Assembly (NCBI RefSeq): GCF_907165195.1
Contig: NZ_OU015584.1
Location: forward strand, 62,001-126,000
DNA from: Parvicella tangerina
Lineage (GTDB): Bacteria > Bacteroidota > Bacteroidia > Flavobacteriales_D > Parvicellaceae
Length of the DNA stretch: 64,000 bases
Direction of reading: 5' to 3'
Shown here one piece after another: positions 9,219 through 18,348 of the stretch. Position numbers and translations under genes: made by a program. The notes under the pieces are model-generated. The model was not told the DNA's origin, ran no database searches, and saw only the letters and a list, made by a program, of their open reading frames with translations. The first letter of the stretch is position 1, and every line of letters starts with the position of its first letter.

Positions 9219-10219
9219 GTGTCTATACATTCACAGGTTTCAGGGTAATTTATAAATCGTTCGTAAATAGCTGGCGGAAGATAAAGTTTGTTGGTTTTTA
9301 AACCATCGTCAAACTTGGCTTTATGCAGCGCTCTTGAATAGACTTCAAATTGAGAAGTAATATCTCTTGTATAAGGAGCTTTTAGGTCGTATACCAAATG
9401 GTCTTTTTGGCAACTAAAATCAAATTGATTTATCCTAATCACCTTCTTTTTCTGGTCAGAAGCCGTGTGAAAATGAACCTGTTTGTTTTGAATGTCGTAA
9501 ACGATAGACCACGAACCGTCTAGTTTTACTTCTTCCAAAATCTCAAAGGCATATTCAATAACATTTCGCTCGGGTTCGTACTGTTCGATGAGGTTTACTG
9601 CGGTATTAAAACGGCATTTTTTGTTGTGCTCTCTATTCCAAAGTGAAGTTTTGTAGTTACTGTTTTCCAAAACAGGATATTTCAGATCTTCACCTGTGTA
9701 AGCAACTTGTTTACCATTCATGAATTCAATCACAGCAACGTTTCCAAGACTATCGCAAACTAAGAAATGAATATCCTGACTGATCTTTGAAATACGAATG
9801 TCTTTATTGGATGCAATCACTTCTTCAATCGTTTGGCAGTTGTCAAGCTGATACTGTACCCATTGCAGTTCATTAACAGCTTTTCGCTGATCTGCTTGGG
9901 GATATTCTCCAGCAACCACCATGATCTCAACCACAAGTCCTTTTTCGTTGATCCCACCATACGGGAACTCTTTCCCAAACTGGTTGAAAGTGACACTTCC
10001 ATACTTGGAAGTCCATACTGCTGGCTGATCAGGGGTAAACACCAAGGCTCTTTTTTGGACCCCTCGTTTATTTACAGCAATCAATCCATTGTCAGAAACC
10101 CAGTCTAAGTTTCTTCCGAAAACCAGGTTGTTCTCATCCTGAATAACAAAAGTCGTACAGGCCGAATAACTCATTACGAGGACAAACAAGCAAATTGTAA
10201 ACAGGAGTAAACGTTTCAT
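9215..10219 (-). CDS. Choloylglycine hydrolase-like Ntn (linear amide) hydrolase
   Basis: A 334-residue exported enzyme of the linear amide C-N hydrolase family. The signal peptide (1-20) ends SYSA just before Cys21. CTTFVIQDENNLVFGRNLDW is the classic start of the mature enzyme: Cys is the N-terminal nucleophile, and Arg and Asp in GRNLDW line the active site. Relatives cleave bile-acid amides, penicillin V, N-acyl-homoserine lactones or N-acyl ethanolamines; the substrate here cannot be told. Export of the nucleophile at the signal cleavage site suggests periplasmic maturation. It is convergent with the TonB receptor and overlaps its stop by four bases. Confidence 0.8.
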   Translation of the reverse strand: MKRLLLFTICLFVLVMSYSACTTFVIQDENNLVFGRNLDWVSDNGLIAVNKRGVQKRALVFTPDQPAVWTSKYGSVTFNQFGKEFPYGGINEKGLVVEIMVVAGEYPQADQRKAVNELQWVQYQLDNCQTIEEVIASNKDIRISKISQDIHFLVCDSLGNVAVIEFMNGKQVAYTGEDLKYPVLENSNYKTSLWNREHNKKCRFNTAVNLIEQYEPERNVIEYAFEILEEVKLDGSWSIVYDIQNKQVHFHTASDQKKKVIRINQFDFSCQKDHLVYDLKAPYTRDITSQFEVYSRALHKAKFDDGLKTNKLYLPPAIYERFINYPETCECIDT

Positions 10220-10373
10220 AGACCTAATTTACGAAAACTTGACTGTGCTTTCTAATCCGAATTACTAAAAGGTGTTAAATGATGCGTTAGCGTTTTTTGA
10301 AATTTTATAAGCCATGAGTTCCGTAGTTCTTAATTCCGATCTAGCGATTATAGTCTTTTCCACATCAATACAT

Positions 10374-10381
10374 TATCTTTA
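10374..10381 (+). promoter_or_regulatory. -7-like box directly before the LRR gene start
   Basis: TATCTTTA matches TAnnTTTR and ends four bases before the ATG at 10386. If used, the mRNA would have almost no leader. No convincing -33 element was found. It supports the ATG at 10386 over an in-frame ATG at 10314. Confidence 0.35.
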
Positions 10382-10385
10382 CAAG

Positions 10386-11192
10386 ATGCGACAATTCATA
10401 CTTTTTCTTTTAATGATTTCAGTACTAGCTGGCTTTTCGCAGAAGCGGCCAGACAATTTATATTTATTTGACCACTATTTTGATGCTGACCTGGCAGAGG
10501 TGCTGACAGAACCAGAGGAATCTGAGAGTTTAGAGATTAAATCCAAAGCAGATCTTGATACTTTTCTGTTGGCTGCAAAGTCACATTCGTTTAATAATCT
10601 CAAGTATCTGTCAATAACAGGTGTTGAGCTTACTGCTTTGCCGCCTGATATTTGCGAGTTAATAGGACTGGAAGAACTCTACTTAAAGTTTAATAAACTG
10701 TCAGATTTACCCGATGAGCTCAGTAAGTTGACCAATCTTCAGGTGATTAATCTGGAAGACAATGCGTTGAATAGCATCCCTAAGGTATTAGAGACACTCA
10801 AGAACTTGCACGTTTTAAAGTTGGGTGGAAATAAGATTACTGCATTAATGCCTGAAATTGCTTCATTAACCAAGTTAACAGATTTGTATTTGGGTGCTGA
10901 TAATACGCATTATGTCAAAAATGATAAAGCAGTGGGTAACCCCATCAATCAACTGCCAACTGAAATCACACAATTAACTGAATTGGAAAGAATTGACGTT
11001 AGTGCTACGGGGATAACGGGTTTCTCTCCAGAAATCATTACTTTTTTCACGCAACAGAATGTAGCTATCACGCATTTTAGAAAGCAATTAGATAAAGCCT
11101 CTTCAAAATCACTTGTGCAGTTATACAGATCTAGAACCAAAACAGATTTCGGTAAATTTGACTGGTTGCGCTCGGTTTATAGTGTAGAGTGA
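10386..11192 (+). CDS. Exported leucine-rich-repeat protein
   Basis: About 268 residues when started at the ATG directly before the signal peptide (ILFLLMISVLAGFSQ); an in-frame ATG at 10314 would add 24 residues that spoil the signal. The middle holds four to five leucine-rich repeats of about 23 residues (LEELYLKFNKLSDLPDELSK, LQVINLEDNALNSIP, LHVLKLGGNKITALMPEIAS and so on). This is a protein-interaction scaffold exported to the periplasm or surface. No type IX sorting tail is visible. Partner and function are unknown. Confidence 0.75.
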   Translation: MRQFILFLLMISVLAGFSQKRPDNLYLFDHYFDADLAEVLTEPEESESLEIKSKADLDTFLLAAKSHSFNNLKYLSITGVELTALPPDICELIGLEELYLKFNKLSDLPDELSKLTNLQVINLEDNALNSIPKVLETLKNLHVLKLGGNKITALMPEIASLTKLTDLYLGADNTHYVKNDKAVGNPINQLPTEITQLTELERIDVSATGITGFSPEIITFFTQQNVAITHFRKQLDKASSKSLVQLYRSRTKTDFGKFDWLRSVYSVE

Positions 11193-11248
11193 TAAAGAGG
11201 AAGATGTTCACTGTTAACTTTCGGTGAATCAAAAGCCAAATCAGAGAT

Positions 11249-11312
11249 TGCCCGAAGGGAAATATCTTCTTGCCCGAAGGGAAATATCTTCTTGCCTGAA
11301 AGGAAATGCTCC
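11249..11312. repeat. 22-bp tandem repeat
   Basis: Two exact copies of a 22-base unit beginning TGCCCGAAGGGAAATATC (11249-11270, 11271-11292) are followed by a third degenerate copy (11293-11312, TGCCTGAAAGGAAATG). It lies in the 247-base gap between the LRR gene and the methyltransferase gene. The rest of that gap shows nothing clear. Confidence 0.8.
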
Positions 11313-11439
11313 ATTTCATAAGGGAAATGTACAATTTAGCGGTCACGATTGAGAGAAAGAGTTATTCTATTATGTCACTTAAGCCTATGTGATTGATACA
11401 TCCTAAAAATTCGGTTTAGCACCAACTTTTGTTTTATGT

Positions 11440-12186
11440 TTATATTTTCGTTCTATCACTTTCGGCCCAATTATTTATAGCCATTGTGAACCTTAACCAA
11501 GGAAATGGGGAATCATTTTTAATTTTCCTAACTAACTTGTTCTTGGAAGGTTGATACAGGACATCAAAAGTTGAAAAATCTTGCCAAGTATGATGATGGT
11601 ATGAATTACTGAGTTCTGGGACGCCCATTTTCGAGTAGTAGGCTATAGATCTCTGCCGGGCCTCTTCAGCTTTGTTTGCATCATTGTATACTGGCGAATC
11701 GAGTACATGAAACTCTCCGTGCTCAGTGAGTAAGGATTGAACTTTGGTCAATAATTGCGCTACGGATGGAAAGTACTGAATCGCGGCATTAATGGTAATT
11801 AAATCAAATTGTTGGTCAGGTTCAAAATCAAAAACATCAATGAACTGAAAGTTCAAATTGGCATTGCTAAAACATCTTGTTGCTTGGTCCAGTTCCATTT
11901 GGTTAATATCACCCCCTAAAACGGAAGTATTGGGAAGAGCTTTAGCTATGAGGTGGGTAAACCAGCCATTTCCGCACCCAAGGTCAAGCACATGTTTAAA
12001 ATCTTGCTTTTGGATGTAGTTCAGAAATCTATTGGTCGTTTTAGTTCGAAGTATCCATTCTCCTTTTTGTTCAAGATTTGGGGCAATATAGGGTAGTTTT
12101 TTTATCTGGCTGTCGGTATAAACCCGTTGCTCTTTTTCTCTGACTGACAGGTAGTTATTTTCAAATATTTGGTGATCGGAGGTCAT
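11440..12186 (-). CDS. Class I SAM-dependent methyltransferase, leftward arm
   Basis: A 248-residue methyltransferase with motif I VLDLGCGNGWFT (66-77), the acidic motif II GGDINQ, and LITINAAIQYF as post-II region. The target is unknown. It is the last gene of the leftward arm of the radical SAM cluster, and its start lies two bases after the stop of the upstream radical SAM gene. Methyltransferases of this general type act on sugars, lipids or small molecules. The C-terminus is basic and hydrophobic (PWLRFTMAINNW), which could touch a membrane. Confidence 0.8.
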   Translation of the reverse strand: MTSDHQIFENNYLSVREKEQRVYTDSQIKKLPYIAPNLEQKGEWILRTKTTNRFLNYIQKQDFKHVLDLGCGNGWFTHLIAKALPNTSVLGGDINQMELDQATRCFSNANLNFQFIDVFDFEPDQQFDLITINAAIQYFPSVAQLLTKVQSLLTEHGEFHVLDSPVYNDANKAEEARQRSIAYYSKMGVPELSNSYHHHTWQDFSTFDVLYQPSKNKLVRKIKNDSPFPWLRFTMAINNWAESDRTKI

Positions 12187-12188
12187 TT

Positions 12189-13550
12189 TTATTTGAGCGT
12201 GTTCATCATCGTTTTAGAATAAATCGCTTTCAACTTATGTTTCGGTGATTTTGTTTGGTTGAACTTTACGCTATTCACCACATATCTGATGGCGTGATCG
12301 TAAAACCTGCGGGAGTAAGTACGGGTGAAATCAATGTCTCTATCTGTACTCGAAAACCAATCTAAATCCGAAGTTATTTTTGGTTTTACTTGCTCGTAAA
12401 GACTGGTTCCTTTGATCGGGTAAGTCAGTGTAATCGTAAAATCATCTGGATTACATTTGCTTAAATACTTAACGGTATTTTCGATATCAATTATTGTTTC
12501 AGTGGGATAACCCAGCATGATAAAAGTACCTGTTCCAATACCTTTTTCTTTGGTTTTAATGATGGTTTCAGCTACTAAATCAATGTCTACTCTGCGATCC
12601 ATCTCATCGATTATTTGCTGTGAGCCACTTTCTGCCCCAATCCATATTTTAGAGCAACCCATTTCTTTTAGTTGGTCTAAAACTTTGTCAGTAAGCCTTT
12701 CAGCACGTGTAATGCATTCAAAATTAAACTTCAAACCTCTGGACAATACTTCATGATGAAATGCATCAATCCATTTATGACTTACCGTGAAAACATCATC
12801 GACAAACCAAAAGGCATTGGGCTGATATTCTTTAAGCAACATTTCGACTTCATCCGCGACCAATTTAGCAGACCTTCTTCGATAACTCATCCCATAAACG
12901 GCTGTGCTGCACCATTTACAGGTATACGGACAACCTCTTTGTGTAGAAATGGAGAGCATACTCATCCCGTGATGCGTTTTCCAAGTTTCTTGATATTTAT
13001 TCAGATCAATAGCAGACCGATCAGGAAAGGGTAACTCATTGATGTCCTTAATTTTTATTCTTTCTGGGGTTTGAACAACATTACCATCTTGTAAATAGGC
13101 CAACCCTTGAACTTCCGATAAGTCTGAATCAGTATTTGTAAGCAAATGATCACAAAGCTCTTTCATGGTTTGTTCTCCTTCTCCGATAACCAAAAAGTCT
13201 GCACCTGTCTTTAGGTAATTATCAATGTTATAACGAAGATCTGGGCCTCCCAACACAACTTTACTTTGCGACAAAGAAGGTTGGCTTTTTATCCAATTTA
13301 TGAGCCTTATTACATTTAACTTGGTCACCAAGTTGGTGTAGATAGCAATTACTTTGGGGCGGGTTGCTAAAAGCTCTTTTTGCTGTTTATCGTAACTTGA
13401 GAAAGTGGTATCAAAGACCTTAGTTTTAAAATTGTTCTCTTTGAGGTATGCAGAGATATACAGTATACCCAGTGGCACATAAGGCTTCATGATATTGGCC
13501 TCTTTTTCATCCTCTTCGAGATAATATGCATGGGTCAGCAATACGCTCAT
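12189..13550 (-). CDS. B12-binding-domain radical SAM protein, leftward arm (second)
   Basis: 453 residues. The N-terminal cobalamin-binding-like Rossmann domain (about 1-145; VVLGGPD, FLVIGEGEQT) lacks the DxHxxG cobalt-ligand motif, as is usual in class B radical SAM enzymes. The radical SAM core (about 195-400) has RGCPYTCKWC with cluster cysteines at 207, 211 and 214, and ESGSQQIIDEMDRR. The C-terminal region is about 60 residues. This family (BchE/HpnJ-like, class B methylases) does radical methylation, cyclisation or other C-C chemistry. It overlaps the upstream methyltransferase gene by four bases, so translation is coupled. The substrate is unknown. Confidence 0.85.
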   Translation of the reverse strand: MSVLLTHAYYLEEDEKEANIMKPYVPLGILYISAYLKENNFKTKVFDTTFSSYDKQQKELLATRPKVIAIYTNLVTKLNVIRLINWIKSQPSLSQSKVVLGGPDLRYNIDNYLKTGADFLVIGEGEQTMKELCDHLLTNTDSDLSEVQGLAYLQDGNVVQTPERIKIKDINELPFPDRSAIDLNKYQETWKTHHGMSMLSISTQRGCPYTCKWCSTAVYGMSYRRRSAKLVADEVEMLLKEYQPNAFWFVDDVFTVSHKWIDAFHHEVLSRGLKFNFECITRAERLTDKVLDQLKEMGCSKIWIGAESGSQQIIDEMDRRVDIDLVAETIIKTKEKGIGTGTFIMLGYPTETIIDIENTVKYLSKCNPDDFTITLTYPIKGTSLYEQVKPKITSDLDWFSSTDRDIDFTRTYSRRFYDHAIRYVVNSVKFNQTKSPKHKLKAIYSKTMMNTLK

Positions 13551-14326
13551 TTTTTTTCAAGTACGATGCAGTAGTGGTCCGCAAATTTAGCCAAGCTTTT
13601 TTTATTGAATTTCGCCAAGTCCTTTTTAAAATAGCGTTCTATTTTTTTAGGCTTATCCGTATAACGCCTCTCTAAGTAGGAAGGGGGTACGTACAAACCA
13701 ATGGGCGTTGCAGATCTGACGTTCCAATCTTTAAATTGATTGAAATAAGATGGATTGTAGTAGTATGTCTGAACTTGCTTTCCTTCAACATTTGCCGTTA
13801 CACCTTCCTTTTTCATGCGCCTAAATGCTTTTTTGGGTGAGAGTTTCGAGGAAAAGTAAAGGGTTTCCCAAATGGTATTTTGAGGCATAATAACGAGAAT
13901 GAGCATTCCGTCATCTTTTATCAATGCAGTTGCCTTGGAGATAAAGGAACTCAATTCGCTGCTGTCTAGGCAGTTTAAACCGCCAAAGTTGGAGAAGATG
14001 AGGTCGAATTTTTGATTAACTGTTTCAATATGATTGATATTGAGTTGCTGAACTTTGGCATTGGAAAATTCTTTCAACTTAGAACGGGTAACATTAACCA
14101 TTTCAGGAGCAATGTCCGTTGCTAAAATGTTCGCATTCTTCTCAGCCAAACGGACAGCATCTACACCAGTACCGCAATTAATCTCTAAAACATCGATGCC
14201 TTCAAATGTTGGATAATACTTGTCCAAGATGTTCCAAACCAATTTACGTTGTGCTTGTCCGATTAACGTGTTAGAAAAGTCAGCATCGTACTGATTGGCA
14301 ATATGGTCGAAATCTGCCCTATCCAT
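13547..14326 (-). CDS. Class I SAM-dependent methyltransferase, leftward arm
   Basis: 259 residues; motif I is VLEINCGTG (46-54), motif II ATDIAPEMV, and LIFSNFGGLNCL follows. It looks like the ubiquinone/menaquinone-type Methyltransf_11/25 fold, but the C-terminal half (YYYNPSYFNQFKDW, PIGLYVPPSYLERR) resembles methyltransferases that sit in glycan or lipid clusters. It overlaps the upstream radical SAM gene by eight bases and the downstream one by four. Substrate unknown. Confidence 0.8.
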   Translation of the reverse strand: MDRADFDHIANQYDADFSNTLIGQAQRKLVWNILDKYYPTFEGIDVLEINCGTGVDAVRLAEKNANILATDIAPEMVNVTRSKLKEFSNAKVQQLNINHIETVNQKFDLIFSNFGGLNCLDSSELSSFISKATALIKDDGMLILVIMPQNTIWETLYFSSKLSPKKAFRRMKKEGVTANVEGKQVQTYYYNPSYFNQFKDWNVRSATPIGLYVPPSYLERRYTDKPKKIERYFKKDLAKFNKKSLAKFADHYCIVLEKK

Positions 14327-15728
14327 TAGCGGTATTACTATTCAGCATCATTTTAGTTCTGTAGAACAAAATAAAAGGTAAATACGCCATTCTCTTGAGG
14401 GCTCCACTCTGCTTTGCTCGAAACTTTTTGTGGATGTATCGGTGAAGAGCGCGGTAATAATTTTGATTAAAAGTGTTCTGAAACATAAGCGCAAGATCAT
14501 CAGAATCTGTCCAGTTGGATTTCTCAGACAATTGAGATTTCACCGTTTCATAGAACGGAGTACCTGGCAAAGGATAGGAAACACTTACACCAATATCATC
14601 AGGCATATTATTCATCAACATGTCAACTGTCTTTTGAATATCTTCTTTTGTTTCGTTTAAATAACCAAACTGAAGGAAATAGGCTACTCGAACACCTTTC
14701 CTTTGCAGTAAATCAGTCGCTTCTTTGATTTGAGCAAGTGTGGTACCTTTATCCATTGCATCGAGAATTTTTTGAGAGCCACTTTCAGCACCAATCCAAA
14801 CTTCGTACAAGCCTGATTGCACTAAAGCATCGATACTATCCTCTTTCAAAAGTAAATCTGCCCGACTTTGAATTTTGTATTGTACTTGGATCTCAGCCGC
14901 TTTCAATTCATCTCTAAACTCCTGTACCCAATTCGGTTTTAATCCAAAAATATCATCACACATCCACAGCTTGGAAGTGTTAAAGTTTTCTTTTATCCAA
15001 ATGAGCTCCTCCACCACTCGTTTGGGAGATCGACTGTTATACCGATTTCCGTAGATAGGTTTAGCACACCAATTACATTTATAGGGACACCCCCGAGTGG
15101 TCGCGATGTTAATGGCAAATTCATGTCCGTGTTCCTGCCATTTTTGTTTGTATGGTTCAATGTCGATTAAATCCCATGCCGGATTGGGAAGTTCATCAAG
15201 ATCTCGAATAACTGGTCTTCTTGCATTGACTTTTACTTCATTGTTTTCTTGGTAGGCGATGCCTTTTACATCCGTCAAGTCCTTGCCTTGATTAATATAG
15301 TCTATTGTTTCAGCTAAGGACAATTCCCCTTCTCCTAGGAGTACCACATCAGCTCCCGCGGCTAAATACTTTTCATAATGATCCGTAGAGTCTGAACTCG
15401 AAACTATAATTTTAATATTTTTATACTGTTTGGTTTTTTTTATCATTTTAAAACATTCCTCGCGCATGTTGGTAAGGCACATTTTTGTCAAATAATTAAA
15501 ACCATCATCGTAGATCACCAGATAGTCAGGGTCTTGATCATTCAGGTGCCGAATAATTTCGTTTGAGTTGGGTGCCAACCCGACATCGTATAGACTTACC
15601 TCATGTCCCAATGACCGCATGTAGCCCGCAGCATAAATGGTTCCAAGTGGAGCATAGGGCATACCGGTATTCCATTGTTTTGGATCCAGCTGGTAATAAT
15701 AAGAATGACTAAACAGCAGCTTTGACAT
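14319..15728 (-). CDS. B12-binding-domain radical SAM protein, leftward arm (first)
   Basis: 469 residues. The N-terminal B12-binding-like domain (about 1-150; AAGADVVLLGEGELSL) again has no DxHxxG. The radical SAM core has TRGCPYKCNWC with cysteines 214, 218 and 221, plus WIGAESGSQKILDAMDKG. It is clearly a paralogue of the radical SAM protein at 12189-13550 (shared YxxxxRSxK..VxEE and ESGSQ patterns). It overlaps the nucleotidyltransferase-fold gene upstream by 20 bases. It is expected to use SAM, a 4Fe-4S cluster and perhaps cobalamin; the reaction is unknown. Confidence 0.85.
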   Translation of the reverse strand: MSKLLFSHSYYYQLDPKQWNTGMPYAPLGTIYAAGYMRSLGHEVSLYDVGLAPNSNEIIRHLNDQDPDYLVIYDDGFNYLTKMCLTNMREECFKMIKKTKQYKNIKIIVSSSDSTDHYEKYLAAGADVVLLGEGELSLAETIDYINQGKDLTDVKGIAYQENNEVKVNARRPVIRDLDELPNPAWDLIDIEPYKQKWQEHGHEFAINIATTRGCPYKCNWCAKPIYGNRYNSRSPKRVVEELIWIKENFNTSKLWMCDDIFGLKPNWVQEFRDELKAAEIQVQYKIQSRADLLLKEDSIDALVQSGLYEVWIGAESGSQKILDAMDKGTTLAQIKEATDLLQRKGVRVAYFLQFGYLNETKEDIQKTVDMLMNNMPDDIGVSVSYPLPGTPFYETVKSQLSEKSNWTDSDDLALMFQNTFNQNYYRALHRYIHKKFRAKQSGALKRMAYLPFILFYRTKMMLNSNTANG

Positions 15729-16629
15729 TAGTGTTTTCTTCGTAAGTTTCGATTAGTTTTTCAAATATCTCTTGATGCCTTTCTAGTACTTTTTTTTGAA
15801 AGTTATTCGGGTGATGTTTAGAAACATTTGTTGTAGTTTTCATGGCAACTTCAAAGTCTTCATTAGACAAAAAACCAAATTTCTTTTGCCACCTTTTCAA
15901 GGTGAGTTTCATAAAGTAATTATCTACTTTGTTTCCGAATTTTCCTTTCATAATACCTTCACCAAACCGTTGTAATGTTGACCGTTTGGGTTCAGAAATG
16001 GTATTGTTTTCATGAAATAAAGAGGGATAGTATGCCTTGATCCATGCATTATTTTGAACAAGTTTTTGATGTAAGGTCTTATTAACCATTGGTAGTAAAG
16101 TGACTAATTCTGTAGCTGTAAAAATGTTTTTCTCTTCAATTTCTAGATGGTCCTCATCCACAAAATAGTTCACACAGAAATATTCATGTGAGTTGAACAA
16201 AAAAAGCTTCTTATACAGAATTAAAAAAGTTCTTGCAATCCATAATCTTCCGGGCTTGGTGATAATGAAGTAATCGATATCACCGTCATCGCTCACAAAA
16301 CCTTTGGAGAAAGAACCAGATATAAGCACCCCTCTGACAAATGGAAATGTGGAGATAAGATTGGCATTTTTAGCAGCTTTGTCTTTTAGCGCTGCTGCTT
16401 TTTTATTGCCAACGAGCCTATTTTCTATTTTGACTTTTAAGTTTTCAGTTCCGATGAAATCTTCATTATTAGAAATAATACCTATTTCACATAAATCGGC
16501 AATATACTTTCTCAAATGGTCAGGAGAAATGGAAACAAATTTTGATAATTCTTCAAACGATAGAGGGTAATTGAAAACGTCAAAATAGGCAATTAGGTTC
16601 AATATTTCTGTCTCGTGGCTTTCCTTCAT
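15709..16629 (-). CDS. Nucleotidyltransferase-fold protein, first gene of the leftward arm
   Basis: 306 residues. The N-terminal part (about 1-60) looks like a winged helix (LSFEELSKFVSISPDHLRKY). A polymerase-beta-type nucleotidyltransferase core follows: GSFSKG (105-110) and the acidic pair in DDGDIDYFII (117, 119). Such proteins transfer nucleotides to proteins, RNA or small molecules; here the context suggests activation of a cluster substrate, but that is inference. It starts 47 bases from the divergent sulfotransferase start and heads the leftward arm. Confidence 0.7.
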   Translation of the reverse strand: MKESHETEILNLIAYFDVFNYPLSFEELSKFVSISPDHLRKYIADLCEIGIISNNEDFIGTENLKVKIENRLVGNKKAAALKDKAAKNANLISTFPFVRGVLISGSFSKGFVSDDGDIDYFIITKPGRLWIARTFLILYKKLFLFNSHEYFCVNYFVDEDHLEIEEKNIFTATELVTLLPMVNKTLHQKLVQNNAWIKAYYPSLFHENNTISEPKRSTLQRFGEGIMKGKFGNKVDNYFMKLTLKRWQKKFGFLSNEDFEVAMKTTTNVSKHHPNNFQKKVLERHQEIFEKLIETYEENTNVKAAV

Positions 16630-16649
16630 ATATTTGCAAGGTAAAGGTA
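16629..16649. promoter_or_regulatory. Overlapping divergent promoters of the radical SAM cluster
   Basis: The plus strand carries TATATTTG (16629-16636), a full match to TAnnTTTG, pointing to the sulfotransferase. The minus strand carries TACCTTTA (16642-16649), pointing to the nucleotidyltransferase-fold gene. The two predicted start sites cross each other, so RNA polymerase could hardly use both at once. The -33 elements are weak (TTTCTG at 16605-16610 for the rightward one). Confidence 0.4.
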
Positions 16650-16676
16650 AGGCTACTAAAAGAATAATATTATTTA

Positions 16677-17537
16677 ATGGGTGTATATTTTAACAAGAAG
16701 CGGAAGCTGAAACATTATTTTCCGATTCTAAAATGGAATTTCAAATTATTTTTGGCCTATCCTTATTACAGATTGACGGCCTATTGGCGAAAGGATCCAG
16801 ATTTTTTGATAATTGGTGCGATGAAGTCGGGAACAACGTTTTTGTACCACTACCTTGACAATCACCCTGAAGTAAATATGTCGCGTATTCAAGAGGTGAA
16901 TTATTTTGCGAAGCACTATTACCGGTCTAAGTGGTTTTATAGAAGCTTTTTTCCTTTCAAGAAAGAAAACAAGTTGACAGGTGAGTCCGGTATTTACTAT
17001 CTTTTTCATCCGAAAGTAGCAGAGAGGGTTAAGAAGTTTAACCCCAACCTAAAACTTATCGTATTAATGCGTAATCCGGTTGATAGAGCATACTCACATT
17101 ACAATCAAATCAAGGAAATTGATCCTGCAGATAGTTTTGACGAAGCAATTAAACTAGAAAGCGATCGAGCAATGAAGCATCTAGATTTGATGAATCAAAA
17201 AGAACATTATAGAAGTGTTGAATTTGAAACATGGAGTTATGCAAATAGGGGTAAATATGGAACGCAACTAAAAAGGTGGTTAGATCAATTCCCTAAAGAA
17301 CAATTTCTATTCATTAAGAGTGAGGAAATGTTTGAAAACCCTGGACAAACACTCGTTAATGTCCAAGAGTTTTTAGGGGTACCCAATCATAACTATGAAA
17401 ATATTACACCTCAAAATCAAAGAAACTACGCGCAAGAAATTTTACCAGAGACCAAGCAGTTTTTGGATGATTTTTATAAAGATGACAAGCTCCTGCTCAA
17501 AGAATTGATTGGACCTAAATTTTCTTGGGATGACTGA
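16677..17537 (+). CDS. Sulfotransferase (PAPS-dependent), first gene of the rightward arm
   Basis: 286 residues of the Sulfotransfer_1 family. The 5'-phosphosulfate loop is GAMKSGTTF (47-55) and the 3'-phosphate motif RNPVDRAYS (132-140). It transfers sulfate from PAPS to a hydroxyl or amine, commonly on sugars or lipids. The N-terminal residues 1-40 are basic and hydrophobic (FPILKWNFKLFLAYPYYRL) and may bind the membrane. It heads the rightward arm and overlaps the methyltransferase gene by eight bases. Sulfation of a surface glycan is the simplest reading. Confidence 0.85.
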   Translation: MGVYFNKKRKLKHYFPILKWNFKLFLAYPYYRLTAYWRKDPDFLIIGAMKSGTTFLYHYLDNHPEVNMSRIQEVNYFAKHYYRSKWFYRSFFPFKKENKLTGESGIYYLFHPKVAERVKKFNPNLKLIVLMRNPVDRAYSHYNQIKEIDPADSFDEAIKLESDRAMKHLDLMNQKEHYRSVEFETWSYANRGKYGTQLKRWLDQFPKEQFLFIKSEEMFENPGQTLVNVQEFLGVPNHNYENITPQNQRNYAQEILPETKQFLDDFYKDDKLLLKELIGPKFSWDD

Positions 17538-18348
17538 TGTTAAAGTCAACATAGGAAATGACCTCATTGATATCAACCTACTCCCAAATGAGGATGGTGT
17601 TCTAATTCCATATAGTCAGAAAGATTTTGATGGGATTAAAAAGCATTTCCAAGGGTTTATTAATTATCGAAAAACAACCAATCAATGCATAACTGACGCG
17701 GATAGAATTAGAAATCTTCCCTATTCTGTACAAGATAGAACTTGGCGGAATAAAACAGACACCTTAACCCTAATCAAGAAGGAAATAGAGGAAAAGAAAG
17801 TTCTCGATGTTTTAATTGTGGGTTCGGGAAATGGATGGTTGGCAAATCAATTGGCTCAAATCGGACATTCAGTGCTCGGGACAGATATTCTATTTTATGA
17901 GTTTGATGGGCTAAAAACGATCAAACACTACGATTCAACTTTTAGGCATATACTTTTACACCCGCATGATATCAATAAACTCTCAGGTAATTTTGACTTA
18001 ATTATTTTTGAAAACAACCTTCCATACATTAAGGGTGTTTATAAGGTTGTTGAAGAATCTAAAGGCCTTTTGAAGAAGAGAGGAAAAATAATGTGTACAG
18101 GAATAAACGTGAGTCAGAACGTTCAAAAAGAAAAAGAAAGGATTAAAAGTTTAGAAGAATACTTCCAGTCAGAATGGAATCATAGCATTAACACCTACAG
18201 CACGAAGATGTATTTTGATCGAGAAGACTTTAAGTCGCTGAAAAAATTAGGGTTCAATCTCAAAGTAAGAAGAGAGTCTCGAAATATTTTTAATCAACTG
18301 CTTTCTCGTAAAGTGGTTACATATGATGGCATATACACTCAAGTTTGA
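17530..18348 (+). CDS. Class I SAM-dependent methyltransferase, rightward arm
   Basis: 272 residues from the ATG at 17530, which sits in ATGACTGA overlapping the sulfotransferase stop; an upstream TTG at 17509 is less likely. Motif I is VLIVGSGNGWLAN (about 94-106) and motif II is GTDILF. Its N-terminal part (INYRKTTNQCITDADRIRNL) and the GSGNGWLA motif resemble the methyltransferase at 11440-12186, so the two arms may hold related pairs. The next radical SAM gene starts at a TTG overlapping its stop by four bases. Confidence 0.8.
   Translation: MTDVKVNIGNDLIDINLLPNEDGVLIPYSQKDFDGIKKHFQGFINYRKTTNQCITDADRIRNLPYSVQDRTWRNKTDTLTLIKKEIEEKKVLDVLIVGSGNGWLANQLAQIGHSVLGTDILFYEFDGLKTIKHYDSTFRHILLHPHDINKLSGNFDLIIFENNLPYIKGVYKVVEESKGLLKKRGKIMCTGINVSQNVQKEKERIKSLEEYFQSEWNHSINTYSTKMYFDREDFKSLKKLGFNLKVRRESRNIFNQLLSRKVVTYDGIYTQV

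Noticed and set aside
10314-10385. Longer N-terminus for the LRR protein
   Set aside because: It would bury the signal peptide; the ATG at 10386 directly precedes a clean signal and follows a -7 box.
11249-11312. CRISPR array
   Set aside because: The units are adjacent with no spacers and only two to three copies; there are no cas genes.
11131-11346. Open frame on the minus strand through the 22-base tandem repeat
   Set aside because: It only translates the repeat (FPSGKKIFPFGQ-like) and antisense LRR sequence; no homology or start context.
15709-16629. MNT/HEPN-type toxin-antitoxin nucleotidyltransferase
   Set aside because: The protein is much longer than MNT antitoxins and has no HEPN partner; it lies in a coupled biosynthetic arm.
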